Shown here: positions 46,970 to 55,655 of the stretch, in pieces
Layout: every line of letters begins with the position of its first letter
Position numbering within the stretch: position 1 is the stretch's first letter
From: an uncultured Thermoguttaceae bacterium
GTDB lineage: Bacteria > Planctomycetota > Planctomycetia > Pirellulales > Thermoguttaceae
Direction of reading: 5' to 3'
DNA: 64,000 nt
Assembly: GCA_938084835.1 (NCBI GenBank)
Contig: CALKER010000006.1
Coordinates: 62,001 to 126,000 of the forward strand
Position numbers and translations under genes: made by a program
The notes under the pieces: generated by a model
What the model saw: only the letters and a program-made list of their open reading frames with translations
Databases searched by the model: none
Told to the model about the DNA's origin: nothing

Positions 46970-48001
46970 CTACTCGGCAACAAAGACTTCACGGCGTGTT
47001 TTTAGAGATTCCGTTTCCTTTTCCCCGAGAAGCAGGGCATCGCGGGCCAGCCGTCCATCCAATAGGTCAGAGGGGCGGCCCGCTTCGATGGCAGTTAGCG
47101 CTTCCGAAAGTTCTTGGGCAAAGGCATCGATTTCATCACCATCCGCCAGCTCTGGACGCTCTACGCGCCCATCTTCTGTTAGGACGGTTACCGGAAGATT
47201 GGCCCACAAATCATAAGCCACCGTTGCTTTTTCGAAATAAACTTCAAACGCATGGTTGAAAGGCCGACCCTGTTGGAAAATCACCCCACCTAGAGCCGAT
47301 ACCACCAGCCTGGGATTGTCAAAAAGGAATTGGGTTTGGTAGAACTCCGCAACTTCTCCGCGGAGCCGGCCGATGGTTCGCACGGCGCGGGGCATGCCAA
47401 ACAATAGGCGGATGAAGTGAGCATCGTGAATGTGAAGGTCTACAACTGGTCCGCCGCACCCATTCGGGTCCCAAAAATCTTTAAGCCACAGCGGATCGGA
47501 GATAATTCGCTCGAAATGCCCGCCGAGAAGTTTTCCGTAACGCTCCTGGCGTGCTGCTTCGTAAACGAAGCGGTAGGGGGCGAAAAAGGGCAGGACCTGT
47601 CCTACCATTAGCTGCCTGTTGCATTCTTCGGCGGTTCGGACCATTTTTTCGGCATCGGACACGCGAAGGGCGATGGGTTTTTCGCACAACACATGTTTGC
47701 CGGCTCGCAGAGCTGTGATCGCCGCCTGCGCATGGAGCCACGGCGGTAGGCAAATGTCCACCATATCCACTTGTGGATCCTCGACAAAATCGTCAATCTC
47801 CTCATATTTGGCGATCCCTTCTAAATTCATCACGGTTCCCTGGGGGCCAAAGTTCCCCTTAATCGATCGCCAATCGCCGTGCAGCCGATCACGGTCTTTC
47901 TCACACATGGCGACCACTTTTACCCTGTCTCCTAAACGCTGATAGGCAAGATAATGAATCATTCCCATGAAACCGATGCCGACAATACCCACACGAATCA
48001 T
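46970..48001 (-). CDS. Gfo/Idh/MocA-family oxidoreductase
   Basis: 343 residues from the ATG at 48001. An NAD(P)-dependent dehydrogenase acting on a sugar or inositol-type substrate, cytosolic (no signal peptide, unlike many planctomycete relatives). The N-terminal Rossmann motif is VGIVGIGFMGMIHYLAYQRLG. The catalytic-region motif CEKPIAL follows, as does GGPVVDLHIHDAHFIRLLFG, which carries the conserved Asp/His pair. It is followed at 128 bp by rhamnulokinase in the same direction, which hints at deoxy-sugar catabolism. The substrate cannot be read from sequence. Confidence 0.9.
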   Translation of the reverse strand: MIRVGIVGIGFMGMIHYLAYQRLGDRVKVVAMCEKDRDRLHGDWRSIKGNFGPQGTVMNLEGIAKYEEIDDFVEDPQVDMVDICLPPWLHAQAAITALRAGKHVLCEKPIALRVSDAEKMVRTAEECNRQLMVGQVLPFFAPYRFVYEAARQERYGKLLGGHFERIISDPLWLKDFWDPNGCGGPVVDLHIHDAHFIRLLFGMPRAVRTIGRLRGEVAEFYQTQFLFDNPRLVVSALGGVIFQQGRPFNHAFEVYFEKATVAYDLWANLPVTVLTEDGRVERPELADGDEIDAFAQELSEALTAIEAGRPSDLLDGRLARDALLLGEKETESLKTRREVFVAE

Positions 48002-48129
48002 GGAATGGCTCCTTTCGATTTCTTAGGATTAAAAAGATGCTTCACCCATGGGATTAACTGTTCGGCCGCAAGGGAGGGCATTAAGCAGAAGGACTCAAAA
48101 GGCACCGGATTGTGACCTTCTTGAGAAAC

Positions 48130-49620
48130 TCAGGTCAACAACCGCAAAAATCTTTCATAGGCTTGGTCCCAGGCTGCAGTGTTTTTAGGTTCGTAGAAGT
48201 TCATGGGGAAGCTGAATCGAATAACTTCCCGCGCTTCAGCAATGGTTCCCACATCGCCCCAAGCGACTGCTTGCATCATAACATTCCCCAGGGAAGTGGC
48301 CTCGACGGGACCGGCGATAACGGGTCGGCCACAGGCGTCGGCCGCCGCCTGACATAACTGCTCATTTTGTGTACCACCCCCAACAATGTGGATAACGTCG
48401 ATTGTCCGCCCAACGAGTTTCTCGCATCGATTAAAAACAAAGCGGAATTTCATGGCGATGCTCTCAATCGCACATCGCACCATAGCCCCTTCGTCTTCGG
48501 GTACGGGTTGTCCCGTACGGCGACAAAAGTCGCGGATGGCCTGCGGCATGTCCTGAGGGGCGAGGAATTCCGGTGCATCCGGATCGATAAAGGACACAAG
48601 CGGCTTGGCAGCAGCCGAAAGGTTTTTAAGTTCGTCCCAACCCCAATTTTTCCCCGCCAAATTCCACACTCTGCGACATTCCTGAACAAGCCAGAGTCCG
48701 GTGATATTTTTGAGCAAGCGGATCGTTCCCCCAACTCCCCCCTCGTTGGTGAAGTTAAACTCGAGGACCTCGTCCGTGACTACCGGCTGTGGGACCTCGA
48801 CACCCATCAAGGCCCACGTGCCCAAGCTGATATAACACCAGTCGGGTTGTTGTCCTGGTTTGCTGGCAGCTGGCACGGCCATTACCGCGCTTGCCGTGTC
48901 GTGAGTTCCGGGGAGAATCACCTCGGCGTCGGCAAGGCCGGTCTCTTTTGCTACCCCGGGGCGGAGCCGGCCAAGTTTTGTGCCCGGCTCCGAAATGGGC
49001 AGAAAGATCTCCGTGGGCAATTGGAATGCCTCCAACAACTCCTTGGCCCAATCGTGACGTATGGGATTGAAAAACTGAGTGGTAGTGGCATTGGTGAATT
49101 CATTGGTCTTGACACCGGTCAAAAGCCAGTGGAAAAGATCGGGGATCATGAGGAAAGTTTCCGCCATCTCTAAAAGCGGCGACTGACCCCATTTCATCGC
49201 AAGAAGTTGGTACAACGTGTTAAACTGCATAAATTGCAGCCCGGTATGTCGGAAGATCTTTTCTCTGCCCACCATGTCCCACGCCCGCTCCATAACCCCG
49301 TTGGTGCGTGGGTCTCGATAGTGGTAAGGATTTCCGAGCAGCACGTCACCCCGCCCCAAAAGACCAAAGTCCACTCCCCAGGTGTCAACACCGATACTCG
49401 CGACTCCTTGACCAAATTTTTGCCGGGCTACCCGCAATCCGTGGAGCACATGAGTCCAAAGCCCCAAAAGGTCCCAATGAAGGCTTTCACCCACGGGCAC
49501 GGGGCCGTTATCGAATCGGTAGAGCTCTTCCAAAATAATCCTGCGTCCGTCAAATTTGCCCGCCACGTGGCGACCGCTGGAGGCACCCAAGTCAATTGCG
49601 ATGTATACTCGTTCTGCCAT
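48130..49620 (-). CDS. rhaB: Rhamnulokinase
   Basis: 496 residues from the ATG at 49620, with TAGGA upstream (an earlier in-frame start at 49644 is less likely). FGGY-family carbohydrate kinase phosphorylating L-rhamnulose at C1 with ATP. AIDLGASSGRHVAG opens the actin-like ATPase fold. Other conserved blocks are GVDTWGVDFGLL, a central GTHDTASAVMAVP, CYISLGTWALMGVE, and IHIVGGGTQNEQLCQ near the C-terminus. Length is usual. It lies upstream of the oxidoreductase gene in what may be a two-gene unit; no rhaA, rhaD or rhaM is present in the window, so rhamnose use would depend on genes elsewhere. Confidence 0.93.
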   Translation of the reverse strand: MAERVYIAIDLGASSGRHVAGKFDGRRIILEELYRFDNGPVPVGESLHWDLLGLWTHVLHGLRVARQKFGQGVASIGVDTWGVDFGLLGRGDVLLGNPYHYRDPRTNGVMERAWDMVGREKIFRHTGLQFMQFNTLYQLLAMKWGQSPLLEMAETFLMIPDLFHWLLTGVKTNEFTNATTTQFFNPIRHDWAKELLEAFQLPTEIFLPISEPGTKLGRLRPGVAKETGLADAEVILPGTHDTASAVMAVPAASKPGQQPDWCYISLGTWALMGVEVPQPVVTDEVLEFNFTNEGGVGGTIRLLKNITGLWLVQECRRVWNLAGKNWGWDELKNLSAAAKPLVSFIDPDAPEFLAPQDMPQAIRDFCRRTGQPVPEDEGAMVRCAIESIAMKFRFVFNRCEKLVGRTIDVIHIVGGGTQNEQLCQAAADACGRPVIAGPVEATSLGNVMMQAVAWGDVGTIAEAREVIRFSFPMNFYEPKNTAAWDQAYERFLRLLT

Positions 49621-50308
49621 GGCTATTCCTACACTCTCACCCAAGTTTTGATGACCGTGAGGTTTCTATATCGGGCCACTTACCTTGTACCGCTTATAAG
49701 TGGAGGTAAATCAGCCCCTTGCGTCAAAAAAAAGGATACTCGGTGATCCGAGATTGGCCCGCGCCTCCCCCGTCTGGATAATATCCCTGATTCTGTGATT
49801 TCCGGAAACTTGACCGCCTGCCGGTAAGTTCCTCCGCGGAATGAGCCCATCAACAGAAAGGTTCTTTTGTCGAGATTGTTTTCTCAATTTGGCGGAGGGA
49901 ATGTTCCGGGTCAAGCCCCACCCGTCAATCTTTTCGATGAAATACCCCTGAAGCTTTTCGATGAAATACGCCTGAGGAGCCATGCCGACTGGAGAGGTTG
50001 CCTTTTACTTTGTTGCTAGCTCTTGGGTTTTGTCTCGAAGAAAGAAAACAGGAGCACGGGCATGAGGTCGATCGACCCTTCTGAAAGCGGATTTCCCCGT
50101 GAGCACGCCGCGATTGATTTTCACGCCCAGACGGATCCCTGAGCTAGAGGACGGAGAAATCTCCTTCAGGAGCCTTGGGCCACCCTCTATGCCGGTTTGG
50201 GAACAACAAGGAGGATCGAGACATGCCGAAAAACGGCAAGGTCGGCGGATCCGTCCCGTTCGGTGAAGGAAGGGCTGGAAGCGTGAGCCAAAGACGGCTT
50301 CGGGAACT
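49621..50308. other. Spacer between rhaB and the polysaccharide cluster
   Basis: 688 bp. It contains a near-perfect 24-bp tandem duplication at 49930-49977, in frame in an otherwise unconvincing minus-strand open frame of 90 codons. No gene supported. Confidence 0.45.
49930..49977. repeat. 24-bp tandem duplication (two mismatches)
   Basis: CTTTTCGATGAAATAC begins both copies; they differ only at two positions near the end. The unit is 8 codons long. It lies in a minus-strand open frame giving Y-F-I-E-K twice, but that frame has no other sign of being a gene. Confidence 0.8.
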
Positions 50309-52261
50309 TTATGCGGCCCGACGTTCCCGCAGCTCCACCTCTCGATGACGCAGAGGTAACGTTTCCCGCTGGGGGCGGTATTCGGGTACAATCCGTTTGA
50401 GGGCTTCAATGATAGGCTCTGGGTCCTCATTGGCTAATTCGATGAGGCGTCGGAGTTCTTGAACAAAATAACTGGGTACTTCTCCCGCCCGGCCGGCGAT
50501 CAGGATCTTAGGATGCCGAGTGGGAATAAGCTTTTCGTCCTGCGCGTAAAGCTCTTCGTAGAGTTTTTCTCCTGGGCGAGGACCGGTAAATTCGATTTCG
50601 ATGTCCTCTCCCGGGCGAAGTCCGGACAGCCGAATCATCTCTTCTGCCAGATCGACGATCCGAACCGGTTCGCCCATTTCCAACAACAGGATTTCGCCGC
50701 TTGCGGCAATGGCGCCGGCCTGGATGACAAGCTGGGCTGCCTCCGGGATGGTCATAAAATACCGAGACATGCGAGGATCGGTAACTGTGACGGGTCCACC
50801 TGCCGCGATTTGCTGCCGAAAGACTTGCACCACACTGCCGGCCGAGTCGAGCACATTGCCAAAACGAACTGTGATCCAGCGGGAAGAACTGCGAGCCTTA
50901 AGATATTGGATATAAAGTTCGGCCACTCTTTTGCAAGCGCCCATGACGCTTGTGGGATTGACCGCTTTGTCGGTGGAAATCAGTACGAAAGAGTCGACCG
51001 GCTCCTGTGCTGCTAAGTCGGCCAGTCTTTTTGTTGCCAGAATTATATTTTTGACGGCTTCGCCCGGCTGAAGTTCCATAAGGGGCACGTGCTTGTAGGC
51101 GGCGGCATGGAAAATAATGTCGGGTTTGAAGTCCTGAAGCACTCGCCGCATCCGCCGGCGGTCGAGGACATCGGCGAGAACCACTTTGAGCCGGCTCTGC
51201 TGCCCCCGTTGCAAAAGTTCCTGCTCCAAAAAGAATTGTCCTGTTTCTGAACGGTCCACCGCTACGAGGCATGCCGGCCGAAAGCGTAATAGCTGTCGAC
51301 AAATCTCCGCGCCGATGCTGCCAGCACTGCCGGTGACAAGGATTACTTTGTCGTCGATCCAATGTCGGATTTGCTTAATATCCAACTCCGTAGGTTTCCG
51401 ACGCAGGAGATCTTCGATGGCCACAGGTCGCGGCCGGATAACCACTTTGTCCGTGATTAGTTGCTCGTAGCTGGGGAGGACCTTGACGCTGATGTTAAAG
51501 CTGCGGGCCTCCTCCATTAGCCGACGTATCTCCTTGCCGGAAAGGCTCCCCCCGGCAACTAAAAGCTCACTGACCCCATGATGGTCGGCCAGCGTACATG
51601 CCTCCTGAAGCGTACCTAATACGCGGACTCCCCCAATGCGTTGACCAACACGGCTGTGGTCGCGATCGACAAATCCTACCACCTGGTAGGTGCACTGGCC
51701 GCTGCGGATCATCGATCGCAGAAGGGATTCACCCTCTTCATTGGCCCCCACGATGATCGCGGGAATCTTGTCCTTGCTGAGGAAAAACCGCCAGGATCGC
51801 TCCGAGATGATCCGACAAGCCGCTTTTAAGCCCCCTAAAAAGACGAGAGTTGTCCCCCAATCCAGCAGGAAGATGCTTCGGGGGATAAGACGGGCTGGAA
51901 GAACGATGCGGTCCACAACCACGAGGGTGCATGATGCCACCGTCGCCGCACGCACCAACAGCACTAGATCATAGAAGCTCAGAAGCCGACCCCAGCCCCG
52001 ATGCAAACCAAAGCCGGAGAAAACAACCGCTTTGATGAAGCTGACAACGCCGACCGTAACTGCCCAGGTACGTAGTTCCGCAGGGCCTAAATCGAATTCA
52101 AATCGCAAAAGAAAACTACACCAGTAACTTAGGATAGACACCCCAAGGAGGATGAAAAACCCGAAAAGATCTCGAAGGGCTCCGCGGGTCTTTCCCCCCT
52201 TAGGCAAAGTATGATCCAGCAGCTTCGTTGTAAGTATCTTCACCGAGGAGTTCCTCAACAC
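50309..52261 (-). CDS. Nucleotide-sugar epimerase/dehydratase, CapD/PglF type
   Basis: 650 residues with a GTG start at 52261; a GTG at 52243 (V7) with GAGGA upstream is equally likely. The N-terminal part holds about four transmembrane helices (40-150). A first Rossmann domain follows (about 160-270, IIVGANEEGESLLRSM). The catalytic SDR domain comes next (about 305-600): VTGSAGSIGAEICRQL, FHAAAYKHVPLME, LISTDKAVNPTSVMGACKR with the catalytic Thr/Asp/Lys set, and TGPRPGEKLYEEL. It belongs with FlaA1/PglF/WbpM 4,6-dehydratases that act on UDP-GlcNAc-type donors, in membrane association. It is the last gene of the exopolysaccharide cluster, supplying a modified sugar. Confidence 0.93.
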   Translation of the reverse strand: MLRNSSVKILTTKLLDHTLPKGGKTRGALRDLFGFFILLGVSILSYWCSFLLRFEFDLGPAELRTWAVTVGVVSFIKAVVFSGFGLHRGWGRLLSFYDLVLLVRAATVASCTLVVVDRIVLPARLIPRSIFLLDWGTTLVFLGGLKAACRIISERSWRFFLSKDKIPAIIVGANEEGESLLRSMIRSGQCTYQVVGFVDRDHSRVGQRIGGVRVLGTLQEACTLADHHGVSELLVAGGSLSGKEIRRLMEEARSFNISVKVLPSYEQLITDKVVIRPRPVAIEDLLRRKPTELDIKQIRHWIDDKVILVTGSAGSIGAEICRQLLRFRPACLVAVDRSETGQFFLEQELLQRGQQSRLKVVLADVLDRRRMRRVLQDFKPDIIFHAAAYKHVPLMELQPGEAVKNIILATKRLADLAAQEPVDSFVLISTDKAVNPTSVMGACKRVAELYIQYLKARSSSRWITVRFGNVLDSAGSVVQVFRQQIAAGGPVTVTDPRMSRYFMTIPEAAQLVIQAGAIAASGEILLLEMGEPVRIVDLAEEMIRLSGLRPGEDIEIEFTGPRPGEKLYEELYAQDEKLIPTRHPKILIAGRAGEVPSYFVQELRRLIELANEDPEPIIEALKRIVPEYRPQRETLPLRHREVELRERRAA

Positions 52262-52529
52262 GAAAAAGATCAGAGTCCGAAACTGAATTTATGAGTGCCT
52301 CTCTTCCGAGAAAAGCCTTGATTGTAGAGGCAATCCGAGTATGCCAGGGCAATTCAGGTCCACAATTGCGGAGGCTGCAGCACCGTATGAGCAATCCAAG
52401 TCTGCCAGGGAAATTCTAACTCGAAGTCCCATGCGGCCTGCCACGGGGGGACCCAAATTATATTGCCAATTAAAGCCCCTCATCAGGCTCACTGCCGATC
52501 CGCACAAATGGGCCGCCAAGTCTTCTTGC
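52262..52529. other. Short spacer inside the polysaccharide cluster
   Basis: 268 bp. Nothing recognised. Confidence 0.4.
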
Positions 52530-55500
52530 TTATTCTGCACTCCCTAGATTTCCTATAAGGTGCTGTTCTCGCACGCGTCGCAGCTTGGCCCGGACCGTCT
52601 GGTTTCCTGGATTGCGGAACGCGCACCATTGGAAATGTTTCTCTGCTTCGCGAAAATTTCCGATCGCAAGCTCGGCCTCAGCCAGAGAATATCGGATGCG
52701 GTAGTCGGACGGCGAGTACCGAAAGGCGTTTCGGGCGGCGCGGAGTCGCTCGGCATTCCGCCCGAGCTTTGCGTACATTTCTGCGGCCAAAAGATGCAAT
52801 GCTGCGGCTTGCGCTGGTGGGGCAAGTTCCGCCTCTTTCTGCGCTTGATCTGCAATTCTTTCCCGCAGATTTACGAGTTCTTCGTCTTTCACCCTGGAGC
52901 TGTAGTGGGAATGAATGAGTTGAAGCACAGGTAGATCCGGATCGAACAACTCCAGGAGGGCATTCATTTCCATGGCTGGGCTGTAGGGGCAAATTCGCCC
53001 GAGAAGTAGTCGTACAATCCTCGTTTGGTACACAAGGCCATAGCGTGCTGCTTGTTGCCACCAGCGGAGACCACTCTCGGTATCGCCGGCTACAATGGCC
53101 CTTTGTCCGACTAAAAAGAGGATATTGCCATCCCGTGGACGAACCCGCAGGGCTTGTTGCACTAGAAGCTCCTCAAGTGGAGGGCGGGAGTGTTCCAAAA
53201 ACTCGAGCTCGGCCAAAAGGAGATAAGCTTCCCCGAGAAGGGGGCAGAGCGAGATCGCTTGCACAGCATGGCGTTTGGCAGTGATTAGATATTGGTGGCG
53301 ATCCCCTAAGATTTGACTCAGCCATTGTGTACGGGCTTCGGCCGAAGGGAAAGGTGCGCGGTTGGCCGCGTCGCGGATATGGGCCAGGGGGAGGGGAACA
53401 TCTGAGTTACCCTGTTCCAAATCGAAAAGCTCGAGATACCGCCACGCTAACTCAAGGTGTGCCCGTGCGAACCAGGGAAACCATCGAACAGTGTTGGTCA
53501 ACAGCGAGATGTTTTTTCTGACCTGCTCTTGGCGCCCGTCATCTTTTTCTTCCTCCATTGAGGAGTAGCAGTCTTTCTGTCGCGATGTTGTGCCGCCTGC
53601 GGAAGAGAAGTCCGTCGTCTCCGGAAAAGCGATTGATTCTGTTGATGAACCCTTAGGCTCCCAACCCTGAGTTAACACACCTGCGTGTTCGCAAGGCTCG
53701 GCTCCTCGCGACGATTCGTCTGTCCCATCAAGAGGAGGGCTGCCCCTCAACTGGTCCCAAGTGCACAAGTCATCGATGATCCTGGTCGGGATGGCTCGAG
53801 CACGAGGGGTGTGAGCGTCTGGTCGGTGAGCTCGGGGTGGATGGCTGTTGGTGGCCTCTGTAGTTATTTCTCCTCCGTGAAAAGCAGCGGCCGTCGGTGT
53901 CGCCGAATGGAAGCCTCCATCGCGGCGTACGGAAATCAAATAATGCTCCCAAGAGGCGGAAGCTAAGGCAAATTGGCTCATCCACACAAAACCCCCACTT
54001 GCCCAAAGTGTCAGGCCAACCAAGAGGACGATCAATGCCCCTTTGGGTAGCGGTTTCTCCCCGGCTGGACTTTGGTGCGGCAAGCTAAGCTGTGCCAGAC
54101 GGCATAAGCAGCCGGCAAGAATTACAGTAAGAGTCATGCAGCCCGGCACGTACCACACGAAGTCAAAGAAACTGTGAAAGACACTTGCCGAAAGTGACGC
54201 GGCAACTGCCCCCGCCAACACCTGTAGTTCGGGATCAGTGGTGAAGCGGGCCGCTCGCCAAAACCAGCTGGCTATGGTCGCAATTCCAGCCAGCAGCAAT
54301 ACAACTCCTGGGAAGCCGGTCTCCAGCGCCAGCTGAAGATAGCCACTTTCGGCATGGGTGAAATACCGTGGGAAATCATGTCGGGAAAGGTAAATGGGAT
54401 ACACCTCGCGGAAGCTCCCCGCGCCACTTCCCAGCGGGGCAAAATCGGGGAGCGCTTTCAGTGTGGTTGACCAGATCAGTCGCCGGGCTGCATTGTGGTC
54501 TAAAGCCTCGAGATTACCGGATGTTAATGACGCTAGCCGTTGACGGATTTTGCCTCCGCCGGCAGAAAAAGCCAAGACGCCAGCTAAAAGGCAAATGAGC
54601 AAAATCGCCACCACAAAGCGAAAACGTAAGACGCGTGAATACCCGAGTGCCACCACGAAGGTTGCGATGGCTACGACACCGGCCATCACTCCGCCGCGGG
54701 AAAGGCTGCCGAGGATGGCAAGCAAAAGGAGGCCTACTCCAGCGGCTACAACAACAGCAAGGAGGGTCCCTTTTGTTGCGGAAGCTCTGGGAAAATGGAA
54801 TCGGCCGGCCGATAGGGGACTAGTTGATCGCATGAGGAAAAACAAAAGGGGGCCCAGAGTCAACACCAGGAAGTGTGCGAAGTGATTTTTCGTGCTGAAA
54901 CTGCCGGTCAAATATTCGGAGGCTTTTCGGAAGGGGTGTTCATAAATTCCGAGGAAGCGGTCGGTTCCCCCTGCGTACTGGGCAAATGCGAGTACCGCTG
55001 CGATAATCCCGGCCGTTCCAATCCACCCAGAGAGCCGAATTAAGTCCTCTTTCCCCTGGAGGCTATTGATCGTGGCATAAAACAGGAAAACGTAGCAAAG
55101 AAAGATCCAGAAACTATGGATTGTTTCGCTGGGAGCAAGAGATACGAGTGACCAAGAGCCCAGAAGCTCCTGGCCCGAGCCGGTAAACCACAAGGGGAGT
55201 AGTTGTTCGACTCGCGGTGAGAGATACTGCAGGAGCCCCAGAGGTAAGGGTAAAAGCTGGCTGAGGATAAGAGCCGTTCCGCACAAGATGAGCCAATCTG
55301 CGCCGCAGAATCGGAGCGAGGGGCGCGGAAGCAAAAGGGTGCGAATCACACCGCCTGCGGCGGCCACGAAGGCACACAAAATGAGGATCGCTTGTCCCCA
55401 GGGGTGCCGCCCCCCGAGGAAAAGCGGCACAAGGAACATGGCGCCTCCAAGCCCCGCAAGTGATATGGCCGAAATTCGCCAGGCAACAGTCCGCCCCCGC

Positions 55501-55580
55501 GCAATTGTTGCATCCCGTGGTGGGTGCGCGGGGAATGGCGGTTGGAATCTTCTTATTCGGCGTTGTTTCTTGGTGAGCAT
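52530..55580 (-). CDS. Wzy/O-antigen ligase-family membrane protein fused to a TPR domain
   Basis: 1,016 residues from the ATG at 55580 (an upstream TTG at 55610 has no better context). The N-terminal ~550 residues form about a dozen transmembrane helices of the Wzy_C/O-antigen ligase family. Identifiers are FSTKNHFAHFLVLTLGPL and GSLSRGGVMAGV in the loop region, with GSGAGSFREVYPIYLSRHDFPRY in the large periplasmic loop. An acidic, Ser/Thr-rich linker (about 585-690) leads to a helical tail with several tetratricopeptide-like units to the end. It would polymerise or ligate lipid-linked glycans at the inner membrane. The TPR tail may organise the complex. It lies 45 bp after the Wzc-type kinase. 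Confidence 0.87.
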   Translation of the reverse strand: MLTKKQRRIRRFQPPFPAHPPRDATIARGRTVAWRISAISLAGLGGAMFLVPLFLGGRHPWGQAILILCAFVAAAGGVIRTLLLPRPSLRFCGADWLILCGTALILSQLLPLPLGLLQYLSPRVEQLLPLWFTGSGQELLGSWSLVSLAPSETIHSFWIFLCYVFLFYATINSLQGKEDLIRLSGWIGTAGIIAAVLAFAQYAGGTDRFLGIYEHPFRKASEYLTGSFSTKNHFAHFLVLTLGPLLFFLMRSTSPLSAGRFHFPRASATKGTLLAVVVAAGVGLLLLAILGSLSRGGVMAGVVAIATFVVALGYSRVLRFRFVVAILLICLLAGVLAFSAGGGKIRQRLASLTSGNLEALDHNAARRLIWSTTLKALPDFAPLGSGAGSFREVYPIYLSRHDFPRYFTHAESGYLQLALETGFPGVVLLLAGIATIASWFWRAARFTTDPELQVLAGAVAASLSASVFHSFFDFVWYVPGCMTLTVILAGCLCRLAQLSLPHQSPAGEKPLPKGALIVLLVGLTLWASGGFVWMSQFALASASWEHYLISVRRDGGFHSATPTAAAFHGGEITTEATNSHPPRAHRPDAHTPRARAIPTRIIDDLCTWDQLRGSPPLDGTDESSRGAEPCEHAGVLTQGWEPKGSSTESIAFPETTDFSSAGGTTSRQKDCYSSMEEEKDDGRQEQVRKNISLLTNTVRWFPWFARAHLELAWRYLELFDLEQGNSDVPLPLAHIRDAANRAPFPSAEARTQWLSQILGDRHQYLITAKRHAVQAISLCPLLGEAYLLLAELEFLEHSRPPLEELLVQQALRVRPRDGNILFLVGQRAIVAGDTESGLRWWQQAARYGLVYQTRIVRLLLGRICPYSPAMEMNALLELFDPDLPVLQLIHSHYSSRVKDEELVNLRERIADQAQKEAELAPPAQAAALHLLAAEMYAKLGRNAERLRAARNAFRYSPSDYRIRYSLAEAELAIGNFREAEKHFQWCAFRNPGNQTVRAKLRRVREQHLIGNLGSAE

Positions 55581-55655
55581 CGTCGTATGACTCAGCGGCA
55601 AGGAAAACAAAGAAGAGTTTGTGACCTTGCGCCTGCTTGAGAAAAGAAGCTCCGG

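Noticed and set aside
46913..46971. AGCACTG/CAGTGCT inverted repeat between the convergent operon and oxidoreductase ends
   Set aside because: The arms are 45 bp apart and partly in coding sequence, so a terminator hairpin is unlikely.
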